Part shown: positions 9,048 to 16,522 of the stretch, in pieces
Position numbering within the stretch: position 1 is the first letter of the stretch
Layout of the letters: every line of letters begins with the position of its first letter
Assembly (NCBI RefSeq): GCF_000186865.1
Contig: NW_008705562.1
Span: 1,095,192-1,159,191 of the forward strand
Origin: Aureococcus anophagefferens
Lineage: Eukaryota > Sar > Pelagophyceae > Pelagomonadales > Pelagomonadaceae
DNA: 64,000 bases
Direction of reading: 5' to 3'
Made by a program: the position numbers and the translations under genes
Notes under the pieces: generated by a model
The model's database searches: none
Told to the model about the DNA's origin: nothing
What the model saw: the letters and a program-made list of their open reading frames with translations, nothing else

Positions 9048-10310
9048 CTACGTCGGCGCGGCGTCGTTGGAGTCCCAGTCGTAGTCGAGGAAGGCGAGCT
9101 CCGGCGCGTCGAGGGCCGCGAGCGCGTCGCCGAGGGGGCTGCCCGAGACGTAGGCCGCGAGCCTCGCGACGACGCCCGCGTCGTCGTCCGCGAAGTCGGA
9201 CCCGTACCAGAGGAGGAGCTTGCTCGTCGTCACCGTGGCGCCGCTGACGGACGTCTCCGACGCCACGAAGGCCCGCGCCGCGGCCGCGAGGTCGCCGTCG
9301 AGCGTCGCTTCGCGGAACAGCTTCACGGGCGGGCAGCTCCGAGCGCCGCAGTTCAGCGCGAAGTGGATCCGCGGGTCGAAGGGCCGCGCGAGCGTCGCCG
9401 CGAAGGTCGCCCGCCGCGGGTCGCCGGCGGCGAAGGCCCGCGCGTCGCCGGGCGCGCCGCCGCGCCGCAGGAGCGCGTGCTCGAGGTCGTCGAGCGAGAG
9501 CTCCGCGCCGCAGACCTCGTAGGTGGCGCCCGTCGCCCCGGAGAAGAAGGCCCCGCGCGCCGCCGGCGTGTCCTCCGGCGGCCCGAGGAGCGCCGTGCCG
9601 TGGAGCACGAGCGCGTTGTAGAGGTTCACGAGGCCCGCGTCGCCGCCGAGGTCCGACTCCGCCGCGGCCCGGAGCCGCGCGGCCGTGCCGACGAACGCGG
9701 CGAAGACGCTCGACGTGCGCAGCGCGCCGTAGTCGACGCCACCCTCCGTGACGTGGGCGTCGACGAGGGCGAGGGCCTGGCTCTGGAGCGCGGCCGCGAC
9801 GTCGCGCGCGTCGCCGTCGTCGGTCCAGGCCTCGGCCGCCGCGGCCGTGAGCACGTTGAGCGGCCGCCCGGGCTCCGAGAGCGCCGCGACGTCGACGGCG
9901 TCGGCCGGCGCCGCCGGCGCCGTCGCCGGCGCCGCGGCGGCGACGTCGAGCGCGGCGAGCGTGCCGTCCGCGAGCGCGGCGACGACGTCGTCCGCGCCGC
10001 CGACGCGCAGGTCGCCGAAGTAGACCTGGGGCACGGACGTGACGCCGCTCTTCGCCTCGAGCGCCTCGCGCGCCGCGGGGTCGCCCACGTCCACGGTCTC
10101 GTAGGCGAGCAGCGCGGCGTCGAGCGCCCGCTTGGCGCGCACGCAGTGCGGACAGCCCGCCGTCGAGTAGACCGTCAGCGGCTGCGCGTGGAGGGGGCTT
10201 GTGTGCGTTCGTCGCGGCGCGCGTGCTACGAAGGCGACGACGCCGCGGGTGGCGAGGAGCGTGATCAGTCGCAGCATCGCAGAGCTGCTCGAGCCACGCG
10301 CCAGCGCCAT
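9048..10310 (-). CDS. Glutaredoxin-DUF547 fusion, plastid/secretory leader
   Basis: A 420-residue protein. Residues 1-42 form a hydrophobic leader plus an Arg/Thr-rich stretch that could be a bipartite plastid signal. Residues about 45-120 are a glutaredoxin domain with a dithiol CPHC active site (C53, C56), the cis-proline loop TSVPQVYF and a GG near its end. After an Ala/Pro linker, residues about 175-390 are a DUF547 domain (VDYGAL, LYNALVLHGTALLG, FDPRIHFALNCGARSCPP). DUF547 has no settled biochemical role but often sits with redox domains. The fusion implies a glutathione-linked oxidoreductase role for the DUF547 part, which is inference. The start at 10310 is the first ATG before the hydrophobic leader. 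Confidence 0.8.
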   Translation of the reverse strand: MALARGSSSSAMLRLITLLATRGVVAFVARAPRRTHTSPLHAQPLTVYSTAGCPHCVRAKRALDAALLAYETVDVGDPAAREALEAKSGVTSVPQVYFGDLRVGGADDVVAALADGTLAALDVAAAAPATAPAAPADAVDVAALSEPGRPLNVLTAAAAEAWTDDGDARDVAAALQSQALALVDAHVTEGGVDYGALRTSSVFAAFVGTAARLRAAAESDLGGDAGLVNLYNALVLHGTALLGPPEDTPAARGAFFSGATGATYEVCGAELSLDDLEHALLRRGGAPGDARAFAAGDPRRATFAATLARPFDPRIHFALNCGARSCPPVKLFREATLDGDLAAAARAFVASETSVSGATVTTSKLLLWYGSDFADDDAGVVARLAAYVSGSPLGDALAALDAPELAFLDYDWDSNDAAPT

Positions 10311-10486
10311 CGGAGCTCTCAGTGAGAGTCTCACACGTTGGCGGCAAGTTTGCGGCAAGATGGCAAGTTGCCGTCGCGCGACGAACTTCGACGACGCCTC
10401 CGACGACGCACGCCCCGACGACCGCGCGGTAGATGCGTGCGAAATAAAATAAAACAAAACGCCAAAAATAAACGAGATGCGGCACC

Positions 10487-11434
10487 CTAGCACTTGCTGC
10501 ACATGGCGAAGTAGTCCGCCGTGCGGTCGACGCCCGGCACGTCCAGGTTCGTCGGGTCCCAGGCCATCGGGTAGACGGAGTCGTTGTGGACGCGGTCGAA
10601 GCGCGCCGCGAAGACCGTCGTCGCGTTCTTGCCGCTGGGAAAGTGCGCGGCGTTGCAGAACCACTTGTCGCAGGGGTCGTCGAGCGTCTCGCCGCCGCCG
10701 GCCGGGTGCGCCTCGATGAAGGACCAGTTTCCCTCGCGGTAGATCTCGACCCAGTTGTGGTTGCCGTTCGCCGGGTCGCCGCGCCACGCCGGCGTGCCGA
10801 CGAGCCGCGCGGGCACGCCCGCGGCGCGGAGAGCGGCGACGAACGTGACGCTCACGCCCGTGCAGGACGCGTAGCCGAAGGCGGCGGTGGACACGGGGTC
10901 GTAGATCAGGGGCGTCTGCGACGACTTGAAGACGACGCCCCCGAGGCGCGCCCAGACCGAGTCGGACGCGTTCGCGCCGTAGCCGTTGATCGCGGCGACG
11001 ACGTCGTCGAGCGACGCGCCGGCCGGCAGCGCGTCGACGACGGGGTCCACGGCGGCGCCGACGAGCGCGCGCCAGTCCGTGCGCGGCTCGTTGACGCACG
11101 CGTAGGGCAGGCTGTAGTCGTCGAAGACGTCCCGGGGCACGGCCGCGGCCCAGGGCCGGCGCATCTTCGCCGCGAGGCTCGCGTTGACGCCGACGCTCGC
11201 GACGCCGAACTCGAGGCCGTCGACGCCGCCGGGCGCGCCGAAGAGGCTGTACTCGTTCATGAGGTCCCAGGGCGGCGCGTTGGCCCGCAGCCAGGCGAGC
11301 GCCGTCTTCTGCGCCGCCGCGAGCGGCTCGCAGGCGATGGAGCCGCCGGCCGCGGGCCAGGGCACCTCGTCCGTGCCGCACGACGCGGCGGCGACGGCGG
11401 GCGCGAGCAGGATCAGGCACGACAGGCGCGACAT
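10487..11434 (-). CDS. Secreted transglutaminase-like cysteine protease-fold protein
   Basis: A 315-residue protein with an N-terminal signal peptide (LSCLILLAPAVAAASC). The transglutaminase-like core shows the catalytic triad in order: Cys191 in YASCTGVSVTF, His226 in NGNHNWVEIY, and an acidic residue near 241 in WSFIEAHPAG. The helix after the Cys (ALRAAGVPARLVGTP) is typical of the bacterial and eukaryotic transglutaminase-like superfamily, whose members act as peptidases, amidases or crosslinkers. Several Cys and N-glycosylation sequons (NAS, NWS, NAT) fit an extracellular protein. The substrate is unknown. It lies in tandem with, and upstream of, the glutaredoxin-DUF547 gene. Confidence 0.8.
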   Translation of the reverse strand: MSRLSCLILLAPAVAAASCGTDEVPWPAAGGSIACEPLAAAQKTALAWLRANAPPWDLMNEYSLFGAPGGVDGLEFGVASVGVNASLAAKMRRPWAAAVPRDVFDDYSLPYACVNEPRTDWRALVGAAVDPVVDALPAGASLDDVVAAINGYGANASDSVWARLGGVVFKSSQTPLIYDPVSTAAFGYASCTGVSVTFVAALRAAGVPARLVGTPAWRGDPANGNHNWVEIYREGNWSFIEAHPAGGGETLDDPCDKWFCNAAHFPSGKNATTVFAARFDRVHNDSVYPMAWDPTNLDVPGVDRTADYFAMCSKC

Positions 11435-11543
11435 GCCGACCTCGACTCGGGCTTGTGGCAGTAAATATTCACGTTTACTGCAAGTTGCTGCTCGAGCAGG
11501 CTTTTAAAACAACCGGAGGGATGAAAACAACACAGGCGCCTAC

Positions 11544-12389
11544 CTACGTCCGCGCGTCGTCGTCCGGGTTGATCGCGCCCGGACGCGGGTGATCCGGGTG
11601 GTCCACGTCGCCGATTTTGAGCGCGCCGTCGTCGCCGCGCGCCGTGCCCACGGCGACCGCGAGCCCCGCGGCGCCGCGCGCGCAGTCGGTCCCGCGGCCG
11701 CGCGCGCGCGGCGCGTCCGCGGCGAAGTAGCCGGGCGACACGGCGACGACGGTCGCGACTTCGCCGGCGTCCAGCCGCACCGCGCGGCGGCCGTCGACGC
11801 GGGACCCGCCGGCGACGTGCGCGACGCCAAAGGGCAGCGGGACGACCACGGGCCCGTCCTCGCCGACGGCGCGGACCGTCGTTTGCTCGCCGAGGACGAG
11901 CGCCGTCGACGCCGCGCGGGCGCCGAGCGCCGCGCAGCCCGCGCGGGGCCGCGCGTCGCGCGGCGCGACGACGGCGACGTCCGCGGCGCATGCCGCGACC
12001 TCGTCGCCGAGGGCCGCCGTCGCCGCGACGCGCAACGCCCCGCCGCCGTCGCGCGGCACCGCGAAGGACGCCCAGATCGACCGCCGTCGCCGCGCGCCGA
12101 GGCGGACGACGAACGCCCGCTCCTGGCGCCGCACGGCGAAGATGACGTCGTCCTCGTAGGGCGACGGCTCGAGGCCCGGCGCCTCCGCGCGGAACGTCAC
12201 GGGACCGCGCAGCTCGACGACGAGGCTCTCGAAGATGGACTGGTCCGCGGCGACGGCGACGTCGACGCGCGCCGCCACGCGGTCGCCGCCGCGCACGCGT
12301 TTCGGCGCGTGCAGGCTGCAATTCACGCGCGCGCCGGCGGCGATCGGCAGCCAGCAAGAGAGCCAGCGCCATCTCATTCCAGCATCCAA
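11544..12389 (-). CDS. Secreted protein of unknown function
   Basis: A 281-residue protein with a probable signal peptide (MRWRWLSCWLPIAAGARV; the ATG at 12377 could also start it). The rest is rich in beta-strand-like hydrophobic/charged alternation (ESLVVELRGPVTFRAE, RAFVVRLGARRRRSIWASF) and contains a few cysteines, suggesting an immunoglobulin-like or beta-sandwich secreted fold. I do not recognise the family. It is divergent from the small lumen-targeted gene at 12525. Confidence 0.55.
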   Translation of the reverse strand: MDAGMRWRWLSCWLPIAAGARVNCSLHAPKRVRGGDRVAARVDVAVAADQSIFESLVVELRGPVTFRAEAPGLEPSPYEDDVIFAVRRQERAFVVRLGARRRRSIWASFAVPRDGGGALRVAATAALGDEVAACAADVAVVAPRDARPRAGCAALGARAASTALVLGEQTTVRAVGEDGPVVVPLPFGVAHVAGGSRVDGRRAVRLDAGEVATVVAVSPGYFAADAPRARGRGTDCARGAAGLAVAVGTARGDDGALKIGDVDHPDHPRPGAINPDDDART

Positions 12390-12524
12390 TTCATTCGGCC
12401 ATGTAATCCCTTCACCTTCCCTGCATCGTCCTCATTGACTTTTTGCCCACGCGCTTGGCCGCCGCGAGCCTCGCAACTTGAGCCGCCGGCGCCGACGCTC
12501 CATCGCGCGCGTCGAAGCGTTCGC

Positions 12525-12839
12525 ATGTCTCCGCTCCTAAAAACAATGCTGCGTGCTTTCGCCCTGCTCGCGCTCGCCGCATCGCTGCGGCCGACGGCGC
12601 GCGCGCCGGCGAGCGCGCCGGCCCGCGCGCATGCGAGCGCCGTCGGCCGGCGGGACCTGGTCGCCGCCGGCGTCGGCGCGCTCGCGAGCCTGACCGCGGC
12701 GCCGGCGCTCGCCGACGGCTACGGCGGCAACGCGACGGAATTCGACGCGGCCGCGTATTTCGGCATCTTCTCTTGCGAGGGCTGGGGCCAGCAGAGAATG
12801 CCGGGGAGCAACAGCTGCATGCCCAAGCCCAAGTCCTAA
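12525..12839 (+). CDS. Small plastid (thylakoid lumen) protein with Tat-type leader
   Basis: A 104-residue product. Residues 4-20 are a hydrophobic signal peptide, followed by an Ala/Pro/Arg transit-like stretch. A twin-arginine hydrophobic segment then ends in an AxA cleavage site (GRRDLVAAGVGAL ... APALA). That tripartite leader is what heterokont thylakoid-lumen proteins need. The mature chain would be only about 41 residues, starting DGYGGNATEFDAAAYFGIF and ending with a small Cys/Trp/Met-containing motif (SCEGWGQQRMPGSNSCMP). The size suggests a small extrinsic photosystem subunit; I cannot assign which one. The ATG at 12525 is chosen because it starts the leader; a longer frame upstream overlaps the opposite gene. 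Confidence 0.6.
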   Translation: MSPLLKTMLRAFALLALAASLRPTARAPASAPARAHASAVGRRDLVAAGVGALASLTAAPALADGYGGNATEFDAAAYFGIFSCEGWGQQRMPGSNSCMPKPKS

Positions 12840-13069
12840 GTTCGCCGAGCGGTGGCGCGAGCGGTGGCGTCGCGCTTGCGCCCGCGGCGGCGTCGCGCTC
12901 GCGCCCGCGGCGGCGGCGGGCGCGGACGCTCGGGCGCGCGCGCGGCCGGGTACTAAACACGACGTCTCGATCGGAACTAGCCAATGCTCCCGCCGCCTGG
13001 ACGTTTTCAGGCTTGAGGCTGCGCAGACCGGCGAGAATGGAGTGCCTCCACTTCAAACTTGCAGCGACG

Positions 13070-14297
13070 ATGAAGTCGACGTCGTCGCTCAAGAATTCTC
13101 ATTTGAGCTTTGCCAAGCCTTTGGGCTGCCCGACGATGGCGACCCAGGTCGAGCTCGCCCATGAAGACAGCGTCGCCGCGTTCTACAAAATTCAAAACTG
13201 CGACGAGAACGGCGAGTACCGCGCCAACAAGTACAACCGGACCCTCGGCACGGCCTTCCTGCCCCCGGCAGCCCACGTGCCCGCGCTCCCCGCGACGGCG
13301 CCGCTCGACGACCTCGTCGCCGCCGTCGCCGCGCACGGCGCCGTCGTCCTCAAGGGCGCGATCCCCGTCGGCGACGTCGCCGCGTTCCGCGCCGCGCACG
13401 ACGCCGCGCTCGCCGAGCTGAAGCCGCTCAAGGACGAGCTCTACGCGCGGCGCGCGGCCGCGGAGCGGCGCGGCGAGGCGAGCGAGTCCTTCTACAAGGG
13501 CGAGCTCCGCGCGCCGTCGGGCCTGCGGCTGCGCACGACGGCCCGCGGCCGCTTCGACCTGAAGCACCTTGACCGCCGCGACGGGCCCGGCGGCCCGCTC
13601 GCGGCCGCGGTCGAGCCGCTCGTGCTGCCGCCCGCGTGCCGCGCGCTGCTCCAGCGCCTGATGGCGACGCCCTGGCGCGTGAAGACCGTCGGGTCCCTGC
13701 CGACGGACGCGGGCGCGTCGGGCGGCGAGTGGCACCGGGACATCGGCGAGGGCCCGTGTGGAAATCAACCACTGGTTTGGGGGGTCCCCACCAAACTTCA
13801 GAACTCTCTACCTCGATCAAATCGAAGTCGATTCGGCTGATTTTTGGACGAATCGATTGCTCTCATCGAGTTCTCGAAGCACAGCAGAAAGCCTTGCGTC
13901 GAAACGGTCGCATAAGCTCACATTGAAGTCGGGTTGAAGATTTGATTTCCACACAGGCGAGGGCCTCTGGGGCGAGGAGCTCGACCTGCGCCTGCCCGAC
14001 TACTACTTCAACGCGCTCGTGCCCCTGGGCGCGGCCTCGCCCGAGGCGGGCACGGAGATCCTGCTCGGCTCCCACGCGGTCGGCCGGGACGGCGTCGCGG
14101 ACCTCGCGCGGGCCGTCGCGGCCGCCGGCGCGGGCGACGTCGTCTTCTTCAACGGCAAGTGCGTCCACCGGGGCCGCCCGAACGCCGCGGAGGCGCGGCG
14201 CGACCTCGCCTACGTCGTCTACGCGGCGAAGTGGTTCGAGCAGGGCCGCGACCCGGCCGCGGAGCTCCCGGCCTACGCGTCGACCGCGCCGCCCTAG
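13070..14297 (+). CDS. PhyH-like 2OG-Fe(II) oxygenase, split by a 211-bp introner intron
   Basis: Two exons: 13070-13745 and 13957-14297 (start at 13070 or 13136). Removing 211 bp restores one frame and reads DIGEGLWGEELDLRLP across the junction. The iron ligands are HxD in EWHRDIGEG (exon 1) and the distal His in FFNGKCVHRGRPN (exon 2); the Arg of the latter could bind 2-oxoglutarate. The order and spacing match the phytanoyl-CoA dioxygenase superfamily; the substrate is unknown. The N-terminal part has LDDLVAAVAAHGAVVLKGAI, a typical entry strand of this family. If unspliced, the protein stops at 13840 and loses the distal metal ligand. An alternative GT donor at 13758 would also keep frame but leave extra residues. 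Confidence 0.75.
13754..13956 (+). mobile_element. 203-bp introner (family I, copy 1)
   Basis: Flanked by the perfect 8-bp duplication GCGAGGGC (13746-13753 and 13957-13964). The terminal inverted repeat is about 14 bp (TGTGGAAATCAA at the left end, its complement at the right, ending CACACAG). It is AT-richer than the exons. There is no coding capacity, so it is non-autonomous. It matches the copy at 46218-46420 with about 21 differences in 203 bases by eye. It forms nearly the whole intron of the PhyH-like gene. Confidence 0.92.
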
Positions 14298-14327
14298 GGG
14301 GAGCAAGGCCGTCTCCCCCTAGGCGCC

Positions 14328-15455
14328 TTACCATCGGAGCGACGCGCAGTGGCCGGGGTCCGGCGGCGCGGGCGCCTCGACGTAGGCCGACGGGTAGCCG
14401 AAGCACCGGTAGTCCTGGCCGAGGCGCGCGAGGACGAGCCGCCGCGTCTCGTTCGAGAGGCAGCCCGCGTCCGCGCGGCCCCCTTGGACGAGGCCGGCCT
14501 TCTTCGCCACCTTGGCGCTCCGCGCGCGCTTCTGCACAAGGAGGCTGCCCAGCGCGGGCGCGTCGCGCACGTACGCCTCCGGGTCGTCGAGCGCGACGGC
14601 GAGCAGCGCGAGGAACGACGCGCGGAGCGTCTCCAGGCGGCCGACGAAGGCGACGTGGGGCCGCACGCTCACCGCGCGCGACTGCGAGTGGACGTGGTAC
14701 GAAACGGCGTCGGTGAGGCGCGCCGGGTCGAAGGCGAGCGGGAGCACGTCGCGCACGAAGGCCTCGAAGCGCGCCTGGCTGCCCTCCTTCTCGAGCTTGT
14801 AGGGCTGGCGGCAGTGCCAGCCCGGCCCCGAGTCCCGCTCCCGCTCGTGGCCGCAGTGCGCGTTCTTCCGCTCGTCGATCTCGTGGTAGCCCGAGACGAG
14901 GCGCGAGAAGGGCTCCTCGACGAAGGTGAAGACGACGACGCGCCGGATGCCGCGCACGACGTCGTGCGTGTCCCGGCCGAGCTCTTTCTGGCGCGCGGCG
15001 AGCGCGGACATGAGGTCGCCGAGGAGCCGGCTCCCGGACTTGCGGATCATGAGGTAGCTCAGCAGCGTGCCGTTGACGACGACGTGGCTCAGCAGGCCCT
15101 CGCGCGCCATGGACATGGGCGCGAGGTGCGCGTTCTCCGCGGCGACGAGCGGGATCGCCGGGTCGCGGAGCTCGGCGGCCGACAGGTTCGCGCGCCAGCC
15201 CTGGGCCTCGCGGCAGCCGGGCATGCGCTCGCGGAAGTCGCAGGTGAGCCGCGGCCGCGGGTCGCGCGGGTCGTCGCCGCGCGCGTCGACGCGCGACGCC
15301 GGCGGGCAGAGCTCCGTGAGGTTGCTTATCCAGGCCGCCTCGACGCCCTCGGCGACCTCGCCCCCTTTCATGAACGTTCTCAACCGTCTTTGGTCATCGA
15401 AGGCTCCGCCGGCCGGAGGCGCGACGACGACCAGCAGGAGGAGCAGCGCGCGCAT
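14328..15455 (-). CDS. Golgi carbohydrate sulfotransferase (sulfotransfer_2 type)
   Basis: A 375-residue protein with a signal or anchor segment (RALLLLLVVVAPPAGGAF). The PAPS-binding 5'-phosphosulfate loop is represented by LMIRKSGSRLLGDLM (about residue 138) and the 3'-phosphate motif by FVEEPFSRLVSGY (about 180), which parallels the RDPFxRLVSAY of carbohydrate sulfotransferases. Cys and N-glycosylation sites fit the secretory lumen. Such enzymes transfer sulfate from PAPS to polysaccharides or glycoproteins, in keeping with sulfated extracellular polysaccharides in marine algae; the acceptor is unknown. It is convergent with the PhyH-like gene, 30 bp away. Confidence 0.65.
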   Translation of the reverse strand: MRALLLLLVVVAPPAGGAFDDQRRLRTFMKGGEVAEGVEAAWISNLTELCPPASRVDARGDDPRDPRPRLTCDFRERMPGCREAQGWRANLSAAELRDPAIPLVAAENAHLAPMSMAREGLLSHVVVNGTLLSYLMIRKSGSRLLGDLMSALAARQKELGRDTHDVVRGIRRVVVFTFVEEPFSRLVSGYHEIDERKNAHCGHERERDSGPGWHCRQPYKLEKEGSQARFEAFVRDVLPLAFDPARLTDAVSYHVHSQSRAVSVRPHVAFVGRLETLRASFLALLAVALDDPEAYVRDAPALGSLLVQKRARSAKVAKKAGLVQGGRADAGCLSNETRRLVLARLGQDYRCFGYPSAYVEAPAPPDPGHCASLRW

Positions 15456-15653
15456 CGATTGTGTGTCATCCAGCTCGCCGGGGCAGCCTCTAATAAAAAA
15501 AGCAGTGTTCGTTCAACAAAAAGGATGAAGCTGAGTCAGACGAAAGCGAGATAGATCACAAAAATAGTATTCCCAATGTAGCCTAACTTACAATAGTAGC
15601 CTCGTGTGTCTCAGGATACTTTTTGGGGCGAGGCCGGGCCCGCATTGTGCGCA

Positions 15654-16049
15654 ATGCAGGATGGTGTGGACGGGGCTCCGCCCGCGGTCGTGGACGACGC
15701 GAGCGATGGCGAGCCGGAGCAGACCACGCCACAGCCGCCTCCAGCGCCCCCGAATCCCAGGGCCAGGCGTTCCCTTGCGCACATGAGCGACGAAGAGCTC
15801 ATGGCAGCGATCCAAGCGCAGGCCGCGCGGGCTCTTGCGCTCCACCAGCAGGCGTCGGCGATGCGACAGGAGGGACAGGACTACGCCGAGCTGATCCACG
15901 AGGAAACCGGCACCCGAGTCGTCCTGCCTCCCGCGATCGAGGACCCGATTCCGCCGCCGCCGGCGATCGCGCAGCAGTGCGTCGACGCCGCCGCCGCGGA
16001 GTTGGGCATCGGCGAGAACGACATGGACGAGCACGACGATGGTCGATGA
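15654..16049 (+). CDS. Small hypothetical ORF in a repeat-bearing patch
   Basis: A 131-residue frame from the ATG at 15654. It has a Pro-rich N-terminus (TPQPPPAPPNP), a helical segment (DEELMAAIQAQAARALALHQ) and an acidic C-terminus (ENDMDEHDDG). It lies beside an 84-bp direct repeat and in DNA of lower GC, so it may be a fragment of a mobile element rather than a host gene. No reverse transcriptase, integrase or transposase motif is visible. Low confidence that it is expressed. Confidence 0.3.
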   Translation: MQDGVDGAPPAVVDDASDGEPEQTTPQPPPAPPNPRARRSLAHMSDEELMAAIQAQAARALALHQQASAMRQEGQDYAELIHEETGTRVVLPPAIEDPIPPPPAIAQQCVDAAAAELGIGENDMDEHDDGR

Positions 16050-16070
16050 GATCGGCGTCCTACGATCGGT

Positions 16071-16299
16071 GTGATACTCTCGGCGCGGCGCCCGGCTCGA
16101 AGCGCAGCTTCCCAGCGCGCGCGCGCGTCTCCCTGCTCCCCTCTGTTTGATTGTCCGAGGCGGCGCGCGAGCGCCCCCGGAAGCCGAGTGCGACACTCGG
16201 ACCTCCCTGCTGTGGTGTAATACTCTCGGCGCGGCGCCCGGCTCGAAGCGCAGCTTCCCAGCGCGCGCGCGCGTCTCCCTGCTCCCCTGTGTTTGATTG
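16071..16299. repeat. Pair of about 84-bp direct repeats
   Basis: Copies at 16071-16153 and about 16215-16299 share TACTCTCGGCGCGGCGCCCG and end in GTTTGATTG, with only a few differences. Between them is a perfect 7-bp hairpin (CCGAGTG-CGA-CACTCGG). The copies carry an internal near-palindrome and GCGC runs. They could be remnants of a mobile element or the 3' region of the small ORF. Confidence 0.7.
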
Positions 16300-16522
16300 A
16301 CCTCCCCTGTTCGCCGGCGGGATATGTTAGTGCTCTTTTTTGATTGCTCTCCCACGGCCGTCGAACAACGATGTGCCCATAAGAAATACCACAGGAAGTC
16401 ACATTATGAGCGGGGTCGAATTGGGGGGTCTTCGAATTGGGAGGGGCCGGGGCCCCGGGCGGGCGGGGCGGCGCGCGCGCGGTCGCCGCCGGGCTCGCCG
16501 ATGCCGCCCGGGAGGACGGCCG

